Shown: positions 37,541-49,610 of the stretch, one piece after another | How positions within the stretch are numbered: the stretch's first letter is position 1 | How the letters are laid out: every line of letters begins with the position of its first letter | Origin: Colletes latitarsis | Taxonomy: Eukaryota > Arthropoda > Insecta > Hymenoptera > Colletidae | Direction: 5' to 3' | NCBI RefSeq assembly: GCF_051014445.1 | Contig: NC_135137.1 | Span: 14,447,501-14,511,500 of the forward strand | DNA: 64,000 bases | Notes under the pieces: model-generated | What the model saw: only the letters and a program-made list of their open reading frames with translations | Told to the model about the DNA's origin: nothing | Database searches by the model: none | Program-made: the position numbers and the translations under genes

Positions 37541-40500
37541 CGACTAAACCTGGTCACGATCAATATTTTAGGCGATAACGCATGTTAGGTCTAGGTTAGG
37601 ACTGGGATTTGCACTCATCAGGCTCATACTTTCGCATATTTCTCATACTTGATGGTCAGATTCTGACCTTTCTCCGGTATGGGTCACGTAGTAATGTGGT
37701 ACCACACTGAAACAGTCGACTAAACCTGGTCACGATCAATATTTCAGAGGATAACGCATGTTAGGTCTAGGTTAGGCCTGGGATTTGCACTCATCAGACT
37801 CATACTTTCGCATTCTTTACGTACTTCTTGAACAGATCCTGGGTTTTTTTCTGGTTGGGATGTGGTACCACACTGAAACAGTCGACTAAACCTGGTCACG
37901 ATCAATATTTTAGGGGATAACGCATGTTAGGCCTAGGTTAGGTCTGGGATTTGCACTCATCAGTCTCATACTTTTGCATATTTCAGATACTTGATGGCCA
38001 GATTCTGGGCTTTTTTTGGCTTAGATCACGTAGTAATGGGGCACCACACTGAAACAGTCTATTAAACCTGGTATCGATCAATATCTTAGAGGATAACGCA
38101 TGTTAGGTCTAGGTTAGGTCTGGGATTTGCTCTCATCAGGCTCATACTTTCGCATATTTCTCATACTTGTTGGCCAGATCCTGGGCTTTTTCTGGTTTGG
38201 ATCACGTTGTAATGTGGTACCACACTGAAACAGTCGACTAAACCTGGTCACGATCATTATTTTAGGGGATAACGCATGTTAGGTCTAGGTTAGGACTGGG
38301 ATTTGCACTCATCAGGCTCATACTTTCGCATGTTTCTCATACTTGATGGCCAGATTCTGACCTTTCTCCGGTATGGGTCACGTAGTAATGTGGTACCACA
38401 CTGAAACAGTCGACTAAACCTGGTCACGATCAATATTTTATGGGATAACGCATGTTAGGTATAGGTTAGGTCTGGGATTTGCTCTCATCAGGCTCATACC
38501 TTCGCATATTTATCAATCTTGTTGGCCAGATCCTGGGCTTCCACTGGTTTGGATCACGTAGTAATGTGGTACCACACTGAAACAGTCGACTAAACCTGGT
38601 CTCGATCAATATTTTAGACGATAACACATGTTAGGTCTGTGTTAGGTCTGGGATTTGCACTCATCAGGCACATACTTTCGCATATTTCTCATACTTGATG
38701 GCCAGATTCTGGGCTTTTTCCGGTATGGGTCACGTGGTAATGAGGTACCACACTGAAACAGTCAATTAAGCCTAGTCTGGGTCAACATTTCAAAGGGTAA
38801 CGCATGTTAGGTATAGATTTAGTTTGGGATTTGCCCTCATCAGACTCATACTTTCGCATTCTTCACGTACTTCTTGAACAGATCCTGGGTTTTTTCTGGT
38901 TGGGATCACGTTGTAATGTGGTACCACACTGAAACAGTCGACTAAACCTGGTCACGATCATTATTTTAGGGGATAACGCATGTTAGGTCTAGGTTAGGTC
39001 TGGGATTTGCTCTCATCAGGCTCATACTTTCGCATATTTCCCATACTTGTTGGCCAGATCCTGGGCTTTTTCTAGTTTGGATCACGTTGTAATGTGGTAC
39101 CACACTGAAACAGTCGACTAAACTTGGTCACGATCAATATTTTAGAGGATAACGCATGTTAGGTATAGGTTAGGTCTGGGATTTGCTCTCATCAGGCTCA
39201 TACTTTCGCATATTTCTCATACTTGTTGGCCAGATCCTGGGCTTTTTCTAGTTTGGATCACGTAGTAATGGGGTACCACACTGAAACAGACGACTAAACG
39301 TGGTCACGATCAATATTTTAGGGGATAACGCATATTAGGTCTAGGTTAGGTCTGGGATTTGCACTCATCAGGCTCATACTTTCGCATATTTCTCATACTT
39401 GTTGGCCAGATTCTCGGCTTTCTCCGGTATGGGTCAGGTAGTAATGTGGTACCACACTGAAACAGTCGACTAAACCTGGTCTCGATCAATATTTCAGAGG
39501 ATAACGCATGTTAGGGCTAGGTTAGGCCTGGGATTTGCCCTCATCAGACTCATACTTTCGCATTCTTCACATACTTCTTGAACAGATCCTGGGTTTTTTC
39601 TGGTTCGGATCACATAGTAATGTGTTACCACACTGAAGCAGTCGATTAAACCTGGTTTCGATCAATATTTTAGAGGATAACGCATGTTAGGTCTAGGTTA
39701 GGTCTGGGATTTGCACTAATCAGGCTCATACTTTCGCATATTTCTTATACTTGATGGCCAGATTCTGGGCTTTCTCCGGTATAGGTCACGTAGTAATGTG
39801 GTACCACACAGAAACAGTCGACTAAACCTGGTCTCGATCAACATTTCAAAGGATAACGCATGTTAGGTATAGGTTAGGTCTGGGATTTGCTCTCATCTGG
39901 CTCATATTTTCGCATATTTATCAATCTTGTTGGCCAGATCCTGCGCTTCCACTGGCTTGGATGAGATAGTAATGTGGTACCACACTGACACAGTCAATTA
40001 AACCTGGTTTCGATCAATATTTTAGAGGATAACACACGTTAGGTCAAGGTTAGGTCTGGGATTTGCACCCATCAGGCTCATACTTTCGCATATTTCTCAT
40101 ACTTGATGGCCAGATTCTGGGCTTTTTTTGGCTTGGATCACGTAGTAATGTGGTACCACACTGAAACAGTCTATTAAACCTGGTTTCGATCAATATCTTA
40201 GCGGATAACGCATGTTCGGTCTAGGTTAGGTCTGGGATTTGCTCTCATCAGGCTCATACTTTCGCATATTTCTCATACTTGTTGGCCAGATCCTGGGCTT
40301 CCCATGGTTTGGATCACGTAGTAATGTAATGCCACACTGAAACAGTCGACTAAACCTGGTCACGATCAATATTTTAGGGGATAACGCATGTTAGGTATAG
40401 GTTAGGTCTGGGATTTGCTCTCATCAGGCTCATACTTTCGCATATTTATCAATCATGTTCGCCAGATCCTGGGCTTCCACTGGTTTGGATCACGTAGTAA

Positions 40501-41159
40501 TGGGGTACCACACAGAAACAGACGACTAAACCTGGTCACGATCAATATTTTAGGGGATAACGCATGTTAGGTCTAGGTTAGATCTGGGATTTGCCCTCAT
40601 CAGACTCATACTTTCGCATTCTTCACATACTTCTTGAACAGATCCTGGGGTTTTTCTGGTTCGGACCACATAGTAATGTGTTACCACACTGAAACAGTCG
40701 ATTAAACCTGGTTTCGATCAATATTTTAGAGGATAACACATGTTAGGTCTTGGTCTGCGTCTGGGATTTGCACTCATCAGGCTCATACTTTCGCATATTT
40801 CTCATACTTGATGCCCAGATTCTGGGCTTTTTGCGGTATGGGTCACGTGGTAATGTGGTACCACACTGAAACAGTCAATTAAGCCTAGTCTGGGTCAACA
40901 TCTCAAAGGATAACGCATGTTAAGTATAGGTTAGGTCTGGGATTTGCTCTCAACAGGCTCATACTTTCGCATATTTCTCGTAATTGATGGCCAGATTCTG
41001 GGCTTTCTCCGGTATGGGTCACGTAGTAATGAGGTACCACACTGAAACAGTCAATTAAACCCGGTTTCGATCAATATTTTAGAGGATAACACATGTTAGA
41101 TCTAGGTTAGGTCTGTGATTTGCACTCATCAGGCTCATACTTTCGCATATTTCTCATAC
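37541..41159. repeat. Satellite, mosaic region
   Basis: About 20 monomers. 37900-38200 repeats the CAGATACTTG marker segment eight monomers after 36587. 38260-39180 resembles 31780-32600 followed by the 33360-33570 type. 39390-40090 resembles 33780-34050 and 34600-34990 brought together. 40590-40720 has a GGGGTTTTTCTGGTTCGGACC monomer also seen near 56650 and 59110. No gene. Confidence 0.8.
37857..37865. other. 11-bp deletion junction, copy 3
   Basis: Same GGGATGTGG junction as at 27848, but the preceding T run has seven Ts instead of six, a private 1-bp change. Confidence 0.88.
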
Positions 41160-42840
41160 TTGATGGCCAGATTCTGATCTTTTTTTTGCTTGGATCACGA
41201 GGTAATGGGGTACCACACTGAAACACTCAATTAAGCCTAGTCTGGGTCAAGATTTCAAAGGATAACGCATGTTAGGTACAGGTTAGGTCTGGGATTTGCT
41301 CTCATCAGGCTCATACTTTCGCATTCTTCACATACTTCTTGAACAGATCCTGGGCTTTTTCTGGTTGGGATCACATAGTAATGTGTTACCACACTCAAAC
41401 AGTCGATTAAACCTGGTTTCGATCAATGTTTTAGAGGATAACTCATGTTAGGTCTGGGTTAAGTCTAGGATTTGCCGTCATAAGGCTCATACTTTCGCAT
41501 ATTTCTCATACTTGTTGGCCAGATTCTGGGCTTTTTCCGGTATGTGACACGTGGTAATGTGGTACCACATTGAAACAGTCAATTAAGCCTAGTCTGGGTC
41601 AACATTTCAAAGGATAACGCATGTTAGGTATAGGTTAGGTCTGGGATTTGCTCTCATCAGGCTCATACTTTCGCATATTTCTCATACTTGATGGCCAGAT
41701 TCTGGGCTTTTTCCGGTATGGGTCACGTTGTAATGTGGTACCACACTGAAACAGTCGACTAAGCTTGGTCACGATCAATATTTTAGAGGATAATGCATGT
41801 TAGGTATAGGTTAGGTCTGGGATTTGCTCTCATCAGGCTCATACTTACGCATATTTATCAATCTTGTTGGCCAGATCCTGGGCTTCCACTGGTTTGGATC
41901 ACGTAGTAATGTGGTACCACACTGAAACAGTCGACTAAACCTGGTCACGATCAATATTTTAGGGGATAACGCATGTTAGGTCTAGGTTAGGTCTGGGATT
42001 TGCACTCATCAGGCTCATACTTTCGCATATTTCTCATACTTGATGGCCAGATTCTGACCTTTCTCCGGTATGGGTCACGTAGTAATGTGGTACGACACTG
42101 AAACAGTCGACTAAACCTGGTCACGATCAATATTTCAGAGGATAACGCATGTTAGGTCTAGGTTAGGCCTGGGATTTGCCCTCATCAGACTCATACTTTC
42201 GCATTCTCTACGTACTTCTTGAACAGATCCTGGGTTTTTTCTGGTTGGGATCACGTTGTAATGTGGTACCACACTGGAACAGTCGACTAAACCTGGTCAC
42301 GATCAATATTTTAGGGGATAACGCATGTTAGGTCTAGGTTAGGTCTGGGATTTGCACTCGTCAGGCTCATACTTTCGCATATTTCTCATACTTGATGGCC
42401 AGATTCTGGGCTTTCTCCGGTATGGGACACGTGGTAATGTGGTACTACACTGAAACAGTCAATGAAGCCTAGTCTGGGTCAACATTTCAAAGGATAACGC
42501 ATGTTAGGTATAGGTCAGGTCTGGGATTTGCTCTCATCAGGCTCATACTTTCGCATATTTCTCATACTTGATGGCCAGATTCTGGGCTTTTTCCGGTATG
42601 GGTCACGTGGTAATGTGGTACCACACTGAAACAGTCAATTAAGCCTAGTCTGGGTCAACATTTCAAAGGATAACGTATGTTAGGTATAGATTTGGTTTGG
42701 GATTTGCCCTCATCAGACTCATACTTTCGCATTCTTCACGTACTTCTTGAACAGATCCTGGGTTTTTTCTGGTAGGGATCACGTTGTAATGTGGTACCAC
42801 ACTGAAACAGTCGACTAAACCTGGTCACGATCAATATTTT
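41160..42840. repeat. Satellite block related to 57.0-58.3 kb
   Basis: GGATCACGAG at 41192 recurs at 57021, 15,829 bp away (90 monomers minus the 11-bp deletion at 43479). The ordered variants after it (AACACTCAATTAAG, CAAGATTTCAAAGG, the T8 run) are shared. From the TACGAC monomer (42091 and 58096) the offset is one monomer larger. About 42660-42860 also matches 61480-61690 (ACGTATG at 42673 and 61494). Confidence 0.82.
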
Positions 42841-43900
42841 ATGGGATAACGCATGTTAGGTATAGGTTAGGTCTGGGATTTGCTCTCATCAGGCTCATAC
42901 TTTCGCATATTTCTCATACTTGATGGCCAGATTCTGACCTTTCTCCGGTATGGGACACGTGGTAATGTGGTACGACACTGAAACAGTCGACTAAACCTAG
43001 TCACGATCAATATTTCAGAGGATAACGCATGTTAGGTCTAGGTTAGGCCTGGGATTTGCCCTCATCAGACTCATACTTTCGCATTCTTTACGTACTTCTT
43101 GAACAGATCCTGGGTTTTTTCTGGTTGGGATCACGTTGTAATGTGGTACCACACTGAAACAGTCGACTAAACCTGGTCACGATCAATATTTTATGGGATA
43201 ACGCATGTTAGGTATAGGTTAGGTCTGGGATTTGCTCTCATCAGGCTCATACTTTCGCATATTTCTCATACTTGATGGCCAGATTCTGACCTTTCTCCGG
43301 TATGGGACACGTGGTAATGTGGTACGACACTGAAACAGTCGACTAAACCTGGTCACGATCAATATTTCAGAGGATAACGCATGTTAGGTCTAGGATAGGC
43401 CTGGGATTTGCACTCATCAGACTCATACTTTCGCATTCTTTACGTACTTCTTGAACAGATCCTGGGTTTTTTCTGGTTGGGATGTGGTACCACACTGAAA
43501 CAGTCGACTAAACCTGGTCACGATCAATATTTTAGGGGATAACGCATGTTAGGTCTAGGTTAGGTCTAGGATTTGCACTCATCAGGCTCCTACTTTCGCA
43601 TATTTCTCATACTTGATGGCCAGATTCTGGGCTTTCTCCGGTATGGGACACGTGGTAATGTGGTACGACACTGAAACAGTCGACTAAACCTGGTCACGAT
43701 CAATATTTCAGAGGATAACGCATGTTAGGTCTAGGTTAGGCCTGGGATTTGCCCTCATCAGACTCATACTTTCGCATTCTTTACGTACTTCTTGAACAGA
43801 TCCTGGGTTTTTTCTGGTTGGGATCACGTTGTAATGTGGTACCACACTGAAACAGTCGACTAAACCTGGTCACGATCAACATTTTAGGGGATAACGCATG
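42841..43900. repeat. Two-monomer local amplification
   Basis: A dimer (a TACGAC-core monomer plus an ATTCTTTACG monomer) is repeated in tandem. TATGGGATAACG recurs 352 bp apart (42840 and 43192), and TACGAC lies at 42971, 43323 and 43664. The last interval is 341 bp because it contains the 11-bp deletion. This is among the shortest HORs in the window. Confidence 0.85.
43479..43487. other. 11-bp deletion junction, copy 4
   Basis: Same GGGATGTGG junction, here inside the two-monomer amplification. Only one of the dimers carries it, while its neighbours keep the full-length sequence. Confidence 0.88.
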
Positions 43901-44329
43901 TTAGGTCTAGGTTAGGACTGGGATTTGCACTCATCAGGCTCATACTTTCGCATATTTCTCATACTTGATGGCCAGATTCTGACCTTTCTCCGGTATGGGT
44001 CACGTAGTAATGTGGTACCACACTGAAACAGTCGACTAAACCTGGTCTCGATCAACATTTCAAAGGATAACGCATGTTAGGTATAGGTTAGGTCTGGGAT
44101 TTGCTCTCATCTGGCTCATATTTTCGCATATTTATCAATCTTGTTTGCCAGATCCTGGGCTTCCACTGGCTTGGATCAGATAGTAATGTGGTACCACAAT
44201 GAGACAGTCAATTAAACCTGGTTTCGATCAATATTTTAGAGGATAACACACGTTAGATCAAGGTTAGGTCTGGGATTTGCACTCATCAGGCTCATACTTT
44301 CACATATTTCTCATACTTGATGGCCAGAT
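43901..44329. repeat. Satellite, mixed monomers
   Basis: About 2.4 monomers leading into the 5.28-kb super-repeat, including a GGATCAGATAG monomer with CCACAATGAG and a shared ACACACG variant. No gene. Confidence 0.85.
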
Positions 44330-47300
44330 TCTGGGCTTTCTCCGGTATGGGACACGTGGTAATGTGGTACCACACTGAAACAGTCGACTAAACCTGGTCT
44401 CGATCAATATTTCAGAGGATAACGCATGAGATGTCTGGGTTAGGTCTGGGATTTGCCCTCTTCAGTCTCATACTTTCGCATTCTTCACATACTTCTTGAA
44501 CAGATCCTGGGTTTCTTCTGGTTGGGATCACATAGTAATGTGTTACAACACTGAAACAGACGACTAAACCTGGTCACGATCAATATTTTAGGCGATAACG
44601 CATGTCAGGTCTAGGTTAGGTCTGGGATTTGCACTCATCAGGCTCATACTTTCGCATATTTCTCATACTTGATGGCCAGATTCTGGGCTTTCTCCGGTAT
44701 GGGTCACGTACTAATGTGGTACCACACTGAAACAGTCGACTAAACCTGGTCACGATCGATATTTTAGGGGATAACGCATGTTAAGTATAGGTTAGGTCTG
44801 GGATTTGCTCTCATCAGGCTCATACTTTCGCATATTTATCAATCATGTTCGCCAGATCCTGGGCTTCCACTGGTTTGGATCACGTAGTAATGGGGTACCA
44901 CACTGAAACAGACGACTAAACCTGGTCACGATCAATATTTTAGGGGATAACGCATGTTAGGTCTAGGTTAGGCCTGGGATTTGCCCTCATCAGACTCATA
45001 CTTTCGCATTCTTTACGTACTTCTTGAAATGATCCTGGGTTTTTTCTGGTTGGGATCACGTTGTAATGTGGTACCACACTGAAACAGTCGATTAAACCTG
45101 GTTTCGATCAATATTTTAGAGGATAACTCATGTTAGGTCTGGGTTAGGTCTAGGATTTGCCGTCATCAGGCTCATACTTTCGCATATTTCTCATACTTGA
45201 TGGCCAGATTCTGGGCTTTTTCCGGTATGGAACACGTGGTAATGTGGTACCACACTGAAACAGTCAATTAAGCCTAGTCTGGGTCAACATTTCAAAGGAT
45301 AACGCATGTTAGGTATAGGTTAGGTCTGGGATTTGCTCACATCAGGCTCATACTTTCGCATATTTAGCAATCTTGTTGGCCAGATCCTGGGCTTCCACTG
45401 GTTTGGATCACATAGTAATGTGTTACCACACTGAAACAGTCGATTAAACCTGGTTTCGATCAATATTTTAGAGGATAACTCATGTTAGGTCTGGGTTAGG
45501 TCTAGGATTTGCCGTCATCAGGCTCATACTTTCGCATATTTCTCATACTTGATGGCCAGATTCTGGGCTTTTTCCGGTATGGGACACGTGGTAATGTGGT
45601 ACCACACTGAAACAGTCAATTAAGCCTAGTCTGGGTCAACATTTCAAAGGATAACGCATGTTAGGTATAGGTTAGGTCTGGGATTTGCTCACATCAGGCT
45701 CATACTTTCGCATATTTAGCAATCTTGTTGGCCAGATCCTGGGCTTCCACTGGTTTGGATCACGTTGTAATGCGGTACCACACTGAAACAGTCAATTATA
45801 CCCGGTTTCGATCAATATTTTAGAGGATAACACATGTTAGATCTAGGTTAGGTCTGAGATTTGCACTCATCAGGCTCATACTTTCGCATATTTCTCATAC
45901 TTGATGGCCAGATTCTGATCTTTTTTTTGCTTGGATCACGTACTAATGGGGTACCACACTCAAACAGTCGATTAAACCTGGTTTCAATCAATGTTTTAGA
46001 GGATAACTCATGTTAGGTCTGGGTTAGGTCTAGGATTTGCCCTCATCAGGCTCATACTTTCGCATATTTCTCATACCTGTTGGCCAGATCCTGGGCTCTT
46101 TCTGGTTTGGATCTCGTTGTAATGTGGTACCACACTGAAACAGTCGACTAAGCTTGCTCACGATCAATATTTTAGAGGATAACGCATGATAGGTATAGGT
46201 TAGGTCTGGGATTTGCTCTCATCAGGCTCATACTTTCGCATATTTATCAATATTGTTGGCCAGATCCTGGGCTTCCACTGGTTTGGATCACGTAGTAATG
46301 TGGTACCACACTGAAACAGTCGACTAAACCTGGTCGCGATAAATATTTTAGGGGATAACGCATGTTAGATATAGGTTAGGTCTGGGATTTGCTCTCATCA
46401 GGCTCATACTTTCGCATTCTTCACATACTTCTTGAACAGATCCTGGGCTTTTTCTGGTTGGGATCACATAGTAATGTGTTACCACACTCAAACAGTCGAT
46501 TAAACCCGGTTTCCATCAATATTTTAGAGGATAACTCATGTTAGGTCTGGGTTAGGTCTAGGATTTGCCGTCATCAGGCTCATACTTTCGCATATTTCTG
46601 ATACTTGTTGGCTAGATTCTGGGCTTTTTCCGGTATGGGACACGTGGTAATGTGGTACGACACTGAAACAGTCAATTAAGCCTAGTCTGGGTCAACATTT
46701 CAAAGGATAACGCATGTTAGGTATAGGTTAGGTCTGGGATTTGCTCTCATCAGGCTCATACTTTCGCATATTTCTCATACTTGATGGCCAGATTCTGGGC
46801 TTTTTCCGGTATGGGTCACGTGGTAATGTGGTACCACACTGAAACAGTCAATTAAGCCTAGTCTGGGTCAACATTTCAAAGGATAACGCATGTTAGGTAT
46901 AGATTTGGTCTGGGATTTGCCCTCATCAGACTCATACTTCCGCATTCTTCACGTACTTCTTGAACAGATCCTGGGTTTTTTCTGGTTGGGATCACGTTGT
47001 AATGTGGTACCACACTGAAACAGTCGACTAAACCTGGTCACGATCAATATCATAGCGGATAACGCATGTTAGGTCTAGGTTAGGTCTGGGATTTGCTCTC
47101 ATCAGGCTCATACTTTCGCATATTTCTCATACTTGTTGGCCAGATCCAGGGCTTTTTCTGGTTTCGATCAGGTTGTGATGTGGTACCACACAGACACAGT
47201 CGACTAAACCTGGTCACGATCAATATTTTAGAGGATAACGCATGTTAGGTACAGGTTAGGTCTGGGTTGTGCTCTCATCAGGCTCATACGTTCGCATATG

Positions 47301-49610
47301 TCTCATACTTGATGGCCAGATTCTGGGCTTTCTCCGGTATGGGTCACGTAGTAATGTGGTACCACACTGAAACAGTCGACTAAATCTGGTCACGATCAAT
47401 ATTTTAGGGGATAACGCACGTTAGGTCTAGGTTAGGTCTGGGATTTGCACTAATCAGACTCAAACTTTCGCATTCTTTACGTACTTCTTGAACAGATCCT
47501 GGGTTCTTTCTGGTTGGGATCACGTTGTAATGTGTTACCACACTGAAACAGTCGACTAAACTTGGTCACGATCAATATTTTAGAGGATAACGCATGTTAG
47601 GTATAGGTTAGGTCTGGGATTTGCTCTCATCAGGCTCATACTTTCGTATATTTATCAATCGTGTTCGCCAGATCCTGGGCTTCCACTGGTTTGGATCACG
47701 TAGTAATGGGGTACGACACTGGAACAGACGACTAAACCTGGTCACGATCAATATTTTAGGGGATAACGCATGTTAGGTCTAGGTTAGGTCTGGGATTTGC
47801 ACTCATCAGGCTCATACTTTCGCATATTTCTCATACTTGTTGGCCAGATTCTGGGCTTTCTCCGGTATGGGTCACGTAGTAATGTGGTACCACACTGAAA
47901 CAGTCGACTAAACCTGGTCTCGATCAATATTTCAGAGGATAACGCATGTTAGGTCTAGGTTAGGCCTGGGATTTGCCCTCATCAGACTCATACTTTCGCA
48001 TTCTTTACGTACTTCTTGAACAGATCCTGGGTTCTTTCTGGTTGGGATCACGTTGTAATGTGTTACCACACTGAAACAGTCGACTAAACTTGGTCACGAT
48101 CAATATTTTAGAGGATAACGCATGTTAGGTATAGGTTAGGTCTGGGATTTGCTCTCATCAGGCTCATACTTTCGTATATTTATCAATCATGTTCGCCAGA
48201 TCCTGGGCTTCCACTGGTTTGGATCACGTAGTAATGGGGTACGACACTGGAACAGACGACTAAACCTGGTTTCGATCAATATTTTAGAGGATAACTCATG
48301 TTAGGTCTGGGGTAGGTCTGGGATTTGCACTCATCAGGCTCATACTTTCGCATATTTCTCATACTTGTTGGCCAGATTCTGGGCTTTCTCCGGTATGGGT
48401 CACGTAGTAATGTGGTACCACACTGAAACAGACGACTAAACCTGGTCACGATCAATATTTTAGGGGATAACGCATGTTAGGTCTAGGTTAGGTCTGGGAT
48501 TTGCCCTCATCAGGCTCATACTTTCGCATATTTCTCATACTTGATGACCAGATTCTGGGCTTTCGCCGGTATGGGTCACGTAGTAATGTGGTACCACACT
48601 GAAACAGTCGACTAAACTTGGTCACGATCAACATTTTAGGGGATAACGCATGTTAGGTCTAGGTTAGGTCTGGGATTTGCACTCATCAGGCTCATACTTT
48701 CGCATATTTCTCATACTTGATGGCCAGATTCTGGGCTTTCTCCGGTATAGGTCACGTAGTAATGTGGTACCACACTGAAACAGTCGACTAAACCTGGTCT
48801 CGATCAACATTTCAAAGGATAACGCATGTTAGGTATAGGTTAGGTCTGGGATTTGCTCTCATCTGGCTCATATTTTCGCATATTTATCAATCTTGTTGGC
48901 CAGATCCTGGGCTTCCACTGGCTTGGATCAGATAGTAATGTGGTACCACAATGAGACAGTCAATTAAACCTGGTTTCGATCAATATTTTAGAGGATAACA
49001 CACGTTAGGTCAAGGTTAGGTCTGGGATTTGCACTCATCAGGCTCATACTTTCGCATGTTTCTCATACTTGATGGCCAGACTCTGGGCTTTTTTTGGCTT
49101 GGATCACGTAGTAATGTGGTACCACACTGAAACAGTCCATTAAACCTGGTTTCGATCAATATCTTAGCGGATAACGCATGTTAGGTCTAGGTTAGGTCTG
49201 GGATTTGCTCTCATCAGGCTCATACTTTCGCATATTTCTCATACTTGATGGCCGGATTCTGGGCTTTTTCCGGTATGAATCACGTAGTAATGTGATACCA
49301 CACTGAAACAGTCGACTAAACCTGGTCTCGATCAATATTTCAGAGGATAACGCATGAGATGTCTGGGTTAGGTCTGGGATTTGCCCTCTCCAGTCTCATA
49401 CTTTCGCATTCTTCACATACTTCTTGAACAGATCCTGGGTTTTTTCTGGTTGGGATCACATAGTAATGTGTTACAACACTGAAACAGTCGATTAAAGCTG
49501 GTTTCGATCAATGTTTTAGAGGATAACTCATGTTAGGTCTGGGTTAGGTCTAGGATTTGCCCTCATCAGGCTCATACTTTCGCATATTTCTCATACTTGT
49601 TGGCCAGATT
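44330..49610. repeat. 30-monomer super-HOR, copy 1 (5.28 kb)
   Basis: First copy of the largest tandem unit found. The offset to copy 2 is exactly 5280 bp (30 x 176) over 44341-45895. It drops to 4928 bp (28 monomers) from 46243, because about two monomers at 45896-46242 are absent from copy 2, and is 5104 bp (29 monomers) by about 48543. It contains an internal two-monomer repeat (GGATAACTC at 45121 and 45473) that is preserved in copy 2 (50401 and 50753), so that event predates the large duplication. Confidence 0.85.
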
